From contig CAVSNH010000013.1 of assembly GCA_963729275.1 (NCBI GenBank), positions 434,001 to 498,000 on the forward strand: a stretch of 64,000 nucleotides of DNA, written 5' to 3'. Positions 58,951 to 64,000 of the stretch are shown here, one piece after another (positions within the stretch are counted from its first letter, which is position 1; each line of letters starts with the position of its first letter). Origin of the DNA: CAVSNH01 sp963729275. Lineage in GTDB: Bacteria > Actinomycetota > Acidimicrobiia > Acidimicrobiales > RAAP-2. The notes under the pieces were generated by a model. The model did not search any database. It saw nothing but the letters and a program-made list of their open reading frames with translations, and had not been told where the DNA came from. The translations under genes and the position numbers were made by a program.

Positions 58951-60327
58951 TCAGGCGTCGAGGTTCAGAAGGTCGTCCAGCGTCTCCCGGCGCACGACGA
59001 CGCGGGCCTGGCAATCGGCTACGAAGACAACAGCTGGCCTCGGCACCTTGTTGTAATTGGAGGCCATCGAGTGGCCGTAGGCGCCCGTCACCGGAGTGGC
59101 CAGGATGTCGCCGACGACGAGGTCCTTCGGGACGAACCCGTCGGGGATGAGGAGGTCGCCCGTCTCGCAGTGCTTGCCCACCACCCGCACCGGCATCGGG
59201 CGCTCGGCGCCCGTGGCCCGGGGAAGGAACGCCTCGTACCCGCTGCCGTAGAGGACGGGCCGCGGGTTGTCGCTCATGCCGCCGTCGACGGCCACGTAGG
59301 TGCGATGTCCTGAGACGTGCTTGACCGTCCCCACCCGGTAGAGGGTGACGGCGGCGGCGGCCACGATCGACCGGCCCGGTTCAGCCGTGACCCGCACGCC
59401 GGTCGGGATGCCGGCGTCGGCACAGGCGCGTCGCACCACGGCCGCCCACTCGGCCATGGACGGAGCCTCCTCGGTGGCGACGTAAGGGACGCCGAGGCCT
59501 CCCCCCACGACCAGCTCGGGGAGGCTCAATCGGGCGAAGAACTGCGCCAACAGATCGACCGCCTGGGCGAACGGCCCGAGGGCGAAGACCTGGCTGCCCA
59601 GGTGGGCGTGAACGCCGACGAGCTCCACGACACCGCGTCGTGAGAGATCGTCGAGACGGGCCACTGCTCGGTCGGCGGCACCCGAGCCGAGCCCGAAGCC
59701 GAACTTCGAATCGTCCTGACCCGTCTGGACGAACTCATGGGTGTGGACCTCGACGCCGGGGGTAATGCGGACCAGCACCTTGGGAGGCACCGGCGGTCCT
59801 GATCCGTCGGACCCAACGCACAGCCGCTCGATCCGGTCGATCTCGTCGAACGAATCGACAACGATCCGGCCCACGCCGGCGGCCATGGCCGTGGCCAGCT
59901 CGTCGTCGCTCTTGTTGTTGCCGTGGAGCACGAGGTGCTCCGGCGACACGCCGGCGGCGAGAGCCACGTGCAGCTCGCCCGCGGTCGAGACGTCGAGGGA
60001 CATGCCCTCATCGTCCGCCAGCCGGGCCATGGCTCGACAGAGAAAGGCCTTGGTGGCGTAGGCCACGCCGTCTCCCCAGGCCTCGACCGACTCGCGGCAG
60101 CGAGCCCGTAGGTGCGCCTCGTCGTAAACGAAGAGAGGGGTGCCGAACTCCTCGGCCGCATCGATGAGGTCCACGCCCCCGATTGACAGCCGGTCCCGCT
60201 GGTCAACGGCGGCAGTCATGGGCAGAAGGCGGCGCTCGATCGGAGCGGTGGCAGCTTCTGTGGGCAGGGGCTCGGCGGGCATCGGCACGCCAGGGAGGAC
60301 GAGGTCTTCGCCCGTCGAGGCGCTCAC
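58951..60327 (-). CDS. lysA: Diaminopimelate decarboxylase
   Basis: 458 residues, alanine-racemase-fold PLP enzyme; last step of lysine synthesis. The PLP Lys is in DGVAYATKAFLCRAMARL; HGNNKSDDELATAMAAGV, GVHAHLGSQVFALGPF, GGGLGVPY and EPGRSIVAAA are family segments. The active-site Cys is in VGKHCETGDLLIP and the Tyr in ATPVTGAYGHSMASNYNKVP. GTG start with GGAG 5 nt upstream. The N-terminal 45 residues before the conserved domain are Pro/Ala-rich and longer than usual. Confidence 0.96.
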   Translation of the reverse strand: MSASTGEDLVLPGVPMPAEPLPTEAATAPIERRLLPMTAAVDQRDRLSIGGVDLIDAAEEFGTPLFVYDEAHLRARCRESVEAWGDGVAYATKAFLCRAMARLADDEGMSLDVSTAGELHVALAAGVSPEHLVLHGNNKSDDELATAMAAGVGRIVVDSFDEIDRIERLCVGSDGSGPPVPPKVLVRITPGVEVHTHEFVQTGQDDSKFGFGLGSGAADRAVARLDDLSRRGVVELVGVHAHLGSQVFALGPFAQAVDLLAQFFARLSLPELVVGGGLGVPYVATEEAPSMAEWAAVVRRACADAGIPTGVRVTAEPGRSIVAAAAVTLYRVGTVKHVSGHRTYVAVDGGMSDNPRPVLYGSGYEAFLPRATGAERPMPVRVVGKHCETGDLLIPDGFVPKDLVVGDILATPVTGAYGHSMASNYNKVPRPAVVFVADCQARVVVRRETLDDLLNLDA

Positions 60328-60595
60328 GTCGACTCCGGAGCTATGGCCGCGAGCCTGCCATGGCCGATCGATAGGCCGGTCGACATGGTCGTCTGCCCGA
60401 CCAGGGCACCTCGCTCACGGATCAACATGGTTCAGCGAGGATAGATCTGACTTGTCAGGGTGCCCTCCCAGAGGCGGTGCCCGTGCCAGGACCGGCAGTA
60501 CAGTGAATCGCCGCGGTGAGCGGTAATCGGGGACCGGTGCCGGGCGACTCAGACTGGCCGGTCGTCAACTGGTCCGCGTTGGACGCTCACCCGTT

Positions 60596-60667
60596 GCCCT
60601 CGTAGCTCAGCGGATAGAGCATCGGCCTCCGGAGCCGTGAGCGCAGGTTCGAGTCCTGCCGAGGGCG
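60596..60667 (+). tRNA. tRNA-Arg (anticodon CCG)
   Basis: Cloverleaf by eye: acceptor GCCCTCG/CGAGGGC, D-stem GCTC/GAGC, anticodon stem CGGC/GCCG with loop CTCCGGA (CCG at positions 34-36), and T-arm GCAGG-TTCGAGT-CCTGC. Discriminator G. CCA is not encoded. It reads CGG codons, which are frequent in this GC-rich genome. Adjacent to argS, its own synthetase gene, on the opposite strand. The upstream gap 60328-60595 shows no gene and no clear promoter. Confidence 0.96.
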
Positions 60668-60674
60668 CCGTGTG

Positions 60675-60710
60675 ATGTCGCGAGACATAAGCGACGCTGT
60701 CGCGAGACAT
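60675..60710. repeat. Two copies of TGTCGCGAGACAT just after tRNA-Arg
   Basis: ATGTCGCGAGACAT (60675-60688) and TGTCGCGAGACAT (60698-60710). Each can fold as a short stem (ATGTC/GACAT) with a GCGA loop. Located 7 nt and 30 nt past the tRNA. Repeated TGTCGCGAGACA-like ends occur at termini of some insertion sequences, but no transposase is present here. Confidence 0.7.
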
Positions 60711-60830
60711 CGTAGACATCCAGCTCAGAGCAGGGGTTGGTAATCGCGCCCTGGGTCCAGGGTGTGGTGCCGGAGCGGCGAATCGTAGGATGGCGGCGCC
60801 GGGCCGGCGACCACGATGGTCGCCCGTGAT

Positions 60831-62564
60831 TCACATGCGATCGGGTGCGAAGATGCCGAGCAGGCCGAGGCCGAGGGCCAGGGTCCTGGCCGTGAGGTCA
60901 CAGAGGGCCAGGCGATTCGAACGGAGCGGCTCCTCCACCTTCAGAACCGGGCAGCATTCGTAGAAGGTGGTGAATGTCGACGCCAAACGGTAGAGGTAGT
61001 TAGCCAGTCGATGGAACTCGAGGGTGTGCTCGAGCTGGGTGATGATGTCGCCGAGCTCTAGGAGGTCGAGCGCCAAGGAGCGTTCGGCCGGCTCCGACAA
61101 GTGGACCCTGGCCGAGTCATGACTCGGGTCGATGCCGGCCCGCCGGAAGATCGAACGGATGCGAGCGTGGGCATACTGCAAGTAGGGAGCAGTGTTGCCC
61201 TCGAAGGCGAGCATCCGATCGAGATCGAACACATAGTCCTTGAAGCGATCGGTGGACAGGTCGGCGTACTTGACGGCTCCCATGCCAACGAGCTGGGCCA
61301 CCTCTGAGCGCTCCCCTTCGCCCAGATCTGGGTTCTTCTCGGCAACCCTGGCCGCGGCACGAGCGACCGCTTCGTCCAGGAGGTCGAGCAGCTTGACCGA
61401 CTCGCCGGCCCGGGTTCGGAGCACCTTTCCGTCAGCCCCCAAGACCGAGCCGAAGGCGAGGTGTTCGGCTTGGACCGGCGGTTCGAGCCAACCCGCTTGG
61501 CGCGCCACCTCGAACACCATCTCCAGGTGCTGGCGTTGGGGTAGGCCGACTACGTACAGCAGACGATCGGCACCCAGCTCGCGGATCCGGTACCGAATGG
61601 CAGCCAGGTCGGTCGCGGCGTAACCGAAGCCGCCGTCACTCTTCTGGACGATGAGGGGAAGCGGATCGCCTTGGCGGTTGGAGAACCCGGGTGGGAACAC
61701 ACACTTCGCCCCATCGTTGATCACCAGAAGGCCCAGCTGGTCGAGCTCGTCGAGGACCGACTGCAGTTGATCGTTGTACTGGCTCTCTCCATAGAAGTCG
61801 TCCTCGGTCAGACGAACTCCGAGCCGGGCGTAAACGGTCAGGAAATAGCTCATCGAGTCGTCAACGAATTCACGCCAGAGGCGCAACGTGGCCTCGTCGC
61901 CGCCCTGCAGCAGGGTCACCCGTTGGCGTGACCGGTCTTTGAAGGCCTCGTCGCTGTCGAATTTGGCTCGCGCCTCTTGATAGAAGCGGTTGAGATCCCC
62001 CTTGGCGAGCTCGTAGGCCGTCTCGGTCTCGCCGACGTCGAGCATGTGCTCGATCAGCATTCCAAAGGGCGTACCCCAATCGCCGATGTGGTTCTGACGG
62101 CGCACGCGGTGGCCCCGCCATTCGAGGAGACGATCGACGGCATCCCCGTTAATGGTCGACCGGAGGTGTCCGACGTGCATCTCTTTCGCGGCATTGGGGC
62201 CCGAATAGTCGACCACCACCGTTTGCGGGTGGTCCGTGACCGGAATGCCGAGGCGGGGGTCACTCTTCAGGACTCCGAGCAGCGATCCCACGGCCTCATC
62301 GGAGACGGTCAGATTGATGAACCCTGGCCCAGAGACCTCCGCGGCGGAGATGATGCCGTCGAGTTCCAGCCCTTCAAGGACGGCCGCCGCCACCTCGCGG
62401 GGGTTGCGCCCCAGCCGCTTCGCCAATCCGAGCGCTCCGTCGGCCTGGAAGTCCGCGTGTTGCGATCGATGCACGACCGGATCGACGGGCTCTCCGGCCA
62501 CTGCTGAAAATGGCGACGACAAGTGCCGCTCAAGCAGTTGGCCGAGTGTGTCCACGAGCGGCAC
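60831..62564 (-). CDS. argS: Arginyl-tRNA synthetase
   Basis: 577 residues from GTG 62564. Class I synthetase. The N-terminal Add-1 domain recognises the tRNA D-loop (FINLTVSDEAVGSLLGVLKS). The HIGH-equivalent is in SGPNAAKEMHVGHLRSTING; QNHIGDWGTPFGMLIEHM, YVVGLPQRQHLEMVFEVARQ and RTRAGESVKLLDLLDEAVAR are typical of ArgRS, which has no strict KMSKS. The C-terminal DALR anticodon-binding domain ends LALGLGLLGIFAPDRM. Starts upstream of 62564 are unlikely because similarity begins here. Confidence 0.97.
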   Translation of the reverse strand: MPLVDTLGQLLERHLSSPFSAVAGEPVDPVVHRSQHADFQADGALGLAKRLGRNPREVAAAVLEGLELDGIISAAEVSGPGFINLTVSDEAVGSLLGVLKSDPRLGIPVTDHPQTVVVDYSGPNAAKEMHVGHLRSTINGDAVDRLLEWRGHRVRRQNHIGDWGTPFGMLIEHMLDVGETETAYELAKGDLNRFYQEARAKFDSDEAFKDRSRQRVTLLQGGDEATLRLWREFVDDSMSYFLTVYARLGVRLTEDDFYGESQYNDQLQSVLDELDQLGLLVINDGAKCVFPPGFSNRQGDPLPLIVQKSDGGFGYAATDLAAIRYRIRELGADRLLYVVGLPQRQHLEMVFEVARQAGWLEPPVQAEHLAFGSVLGADGKVLRTRAGESVKLLDLLDEAVARAAARVAEKNPDLGEGERSEVAQLVGMGAVKYADLSTDRFKDYVFDLDRMLAFEGNTAPYLQYAHARIRSIFRRAGIDPSHDSARVHLSEPAERSLALDLLELGDIITQLEHTLEFHRLANYLYRLASTFTTFYECCPVLKVEEPLRSNRLALCDLTARTLALGLGLLGIFAPDRM

Positions 62565-62663
62565 TCTACCGAGGTACCCGATCGGTACCCGCAAAGCGGC
62601 TGCCCTGAAGAATGCTGCACCCGCGGACTGGGACGGACAGAGCCCCCCTGGCAGAATTGACGA

Positions 62664-63071
62664 GTGACCACCGTCGCCGCCCTCGTGTTGTCTGCCGCTG
62701 AGACCGAGAAGACCGCCGACTTCTACAGAGCCCTCGGGGTCCCCCTCGTCGACGAGCGCCACGACGAGGGCCCGGTGCACCAGGCCGCACAGCTCGGTGA
62801 CGTGCACGTCGCCGTCTACCCGCAAGAGTTTCCCGGTCGGGCTTCCTCACGAGGCGTCGGTGGGAGTGCCCTCGTCGGCTTCTACGTGGCGTCGCTCGAG
62901 GTCGTGGTGGACGAGCTGACGCGGCAGGGCTCGCACCTCCTTAGCGACCACGAACAGATGCCCTGGGGTTGTCGGGTCGTGGCCGAGGACCCTGAAGGGC
63001 GAGCGGTGGAGATCAACCAAACCGGCCACTGCCCTCCGGAAGGCCGTCCGACCGTGACGAATGACCAATGA
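62664..63071 (+). CDS. VOC (glyoxalase) family protein
   Basis: 135 residues, GTG start. TTVAALVLSAAETEKTADFY, then RALGVPLVDERHDEGPVHQAA and DVHVAVYP form the first module; ALVGFYVASLEVVVDELTRQ to WGCRVVAEDPEGRAVEINQT the second, with the metal-ligand Glu in VEINQ. Resembles small glyoxalase/bleomycin-resistance-type proteins. Translationally coupled (ATGA) to the next gene; substrate unknown. Confidence 0.85.
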   Translation: MTTVAALVLSAAETEKTADFYRALGVPLVDERHDEGPVHQAAQLGDVHVAVYPQEFPGRASSRGVGGSALVGFYVASLEVVVDELTRQGSHLLSDHEQMPWGCRVVAEDPEGRAVEINQTGHCPPEGRPTVTNDQ

Positions 63072-63406
63072 CGAATGATCGCCTGTGGGCCGATCTGGTA
63101 CGAGCTGATGGCGTGCACGAGGCTCGGTCGTCATTTGCGGACAGGCCGGCACTTTGGGTCGACGGCACCGAGGTGGCCCACTGGGACGGCCACGAGACTC
63201 TCGACATCCGTCTCACCCGAGCAGTGATACGGGCCCGATGCCAGGAGTCGCGAGGGGACGCCCGGGTGCGACTTCGCCGGTCCTCCTCGGCAGACTGGCT
63301 CGAGGTCGGGATCAGAAGTCCGGTCGACCAGACCTTCGCTCTGGAGCTGTTGCAGGTGGCCGTTGCCGCTCACGGGGCGATCGCCGGAGATCGGCCGCAG
63401 ACGTAG
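63068..63406 (+). CDS. Luciferase-like DUF5519 family protein
   Basis: 112 residues; ATG 63068 overlaps the upstream stop. ALWVDGTEVAHWDGHETLDI, then RLTRAVIRARCQ and SADWLEVGIRSPVDQTFALE, match a small conserved family (DUF5519) named after a domain of an unusual luciferase. It contains the invariant-looking E-x-AHW and D-x-RLT elements. Function unknown in most bacteria. Forms a two-gene unit with the VOC protein. Confidence 0.7.
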   Translation: MTNDRLWADLVRADGVHEARSSFADRPALWVDGTEVAHWDGHETLDIRLTRAVIRARCQESRGDARVRLRRSSSADWLEVGIRSPVDQTFALELLQVAVAAHGAIAGDRPQT

Positions 63407-63442
63407 CCAAGTCCGGTGAGCGGCGAACGCCGGACTATCGGG

Positions 63443-63910
63443 TCAGCTCGTTGGTTCGGAGGTCTCCACGATCAGCAGGTCGCAGACGACGCGACGCGAC
63501 ACCTTGTTGGCGATCGGCCCGAGCAGAAAGCGAGCAGTCGACTGCATGCCCTTCGACCCGACCACGAGCAGGTCGGCATCCCGGGCGACGGAGCTCTGCA
63601 GGAGAACCTCGGCCGGATCACCGGCGACCGCCTCGGCCGTCAGGTCTTTCACCCCCGCCGCACGCGCTCGTTCCTCTGCCTCGCCTACGACCTTCTCAGC
63701 CACCGACTTGGCTCCGGCAACGAACCCGGCATCCATCGACACGCCGGCCGATGGCACACCGCCGGGCCGGCCGGCGTACGCAGAGACGATGTAGAGGCTG
63801 GCGCTCAGCGCCGAAGCGAGAGCTGCCGCTCGGTCGAGGGCCCGCATGGCTGTGCTGGAGCCGTCGGTGCCAACGACGATGCTGGTAGGAACTCCGGCTT
63901 TCGCAGACAT
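63443..63910 (-). CDS. Universal stress protein (UspA family)
   Basis: 155 residues from ATG 63910 with SD GGAGG. TSIVVGTDGSSTAMRALDRA is the N-terminal strand and Asp. The ATP-binding signature G-x2-G-x9-G-S/T is represented by VVGSKGMQSTARFLLGPIAN (Gly-x2-Gly then LLGPIAN), followed by VCDLLIVE. Single-domain, probably dimeric and ATP-binding. Related proteins respond to hypoxia or stationary phase. The window ends 90 nt beyond its start with no further gene visible. Confidence 0.92.
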   Translation of the reverse strand: MSAKAGVPTSIVVGTDGSSTAMRALDRAAALASALSASLYIVSAYAGRPGGVPSAGVSMDAGFVAGAKSVAEKVVGEAEERARAAGVKDLTAEAVAGDPAEVLLQSSVARDADLLVVGSKGMQSTARFLLGPIANKVSRRVVCDLLIVETSEPTS

Positions 63911-64000
63911 CTCGCCTCCCTGGCTCACCGCCAACCGGCCGGACGTGCCATTCCACCGGCCCCGCGTGACTCTACTGATCTTGCCCATGAGCCGCACCGG

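Noticed and set aside
60328..60595. T-box or other riboswitch before lysA/argS
   Set aside because: No T-box sequence, specifier stem or lysine riboswitch core seen.

Overview
The window is a GC-rich chromosomal segment with densely packed genes on both strands and no phage or plasmid signature. The gene content points to an actinobacterium, most likely class Acidimicrobiia. The evidence is the order argS - tRNA-Arg - lysA - hom - thrC - rho - rpmE - prfA - prmC - tsaC, a mycothiol/DinB-type protein, a Rho with a long polar insertion, many genes whose -10 box lies 6-8 nt before the start codon, and a secreted protein built of 'YWLVASDGGIFAFGDA' blades. The class-level assignment is inference; there is no rRNA here to confirm it.

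Layout. 1-3.3 kb: a suf (Fe-S assembly) locus in which sufB and a small Cys protein are separated from sufD by an inverted dienoyl-CoA isomerase gene. 3.4-14.5 kb: a frameshifted oligopeptidase B, a membrane protein, a four-gene oxidoreductase operon (MBL hydrolase, flavin reductase, RmlC-like, SDR), an MFS exporter, an epoxide-hydrolase-like enzyme, a DUF3089 lipoprotein and mutY. 14.5-26.5 kb: MaoC hydratase, methyltransferase, acyl-CoA dehydrogenase, CitE-type lyase, an APH-like kinase, peptidase-like and dienelactone-hydrolase genes, a RipA-like NlpC/P60 wall hydrolase and a divergent Lgt-family protein.

26.6-30.8 kb is the most unusual part. It is a five-gene cassette resembling the maturation half of methylamine dehydrogenase clusters: MauD-like thioredoxin, an unknown protein, MauE-like protein, a Tat-exported protein with about 28 cysteines, and a PCG-motif membrane protein. 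The Cys-rich protein resembles the MauA light chain but is fused to propeller-like repeats, four of them near-identical at DNA level.

31-46 kb: ribH (type 2), a VOC protein, then acyl-CoA catabolism with steroid-side-chain flavour (SDR, FadD, hotdog protein, EchA19-like hydratase, FadA6-like thiolase, SDR). Two sites match the mycobacterial KstR operator pattern, and one promoter carries an unusual nested-palindrome array. A binding protein, a PhyH dioxygenase, a GH13 glucosidase, thpR and an acyl-CoA dehydrogenase follow.

46.4-64 kb is core metabolism and information processing. A leuB-ilvE-cimA branched-chain amino-acid operon is preceded by a Val/Ile-rich leader peptide and a terminator hairpin, which looks like an attenuator. 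Next come tsaC, prmC, prfA, rpmE, rho, thrC, hom and lysA, then tRNA-Arg(CCG), argS and a universal stress protein. thrB is absent from its usual place beside thrC.

Two features recur across the window: leaderless-type promoters (TANNNT 6-8 nt before ATG/GTG) and micro tandem duplications at or next to stop codons.
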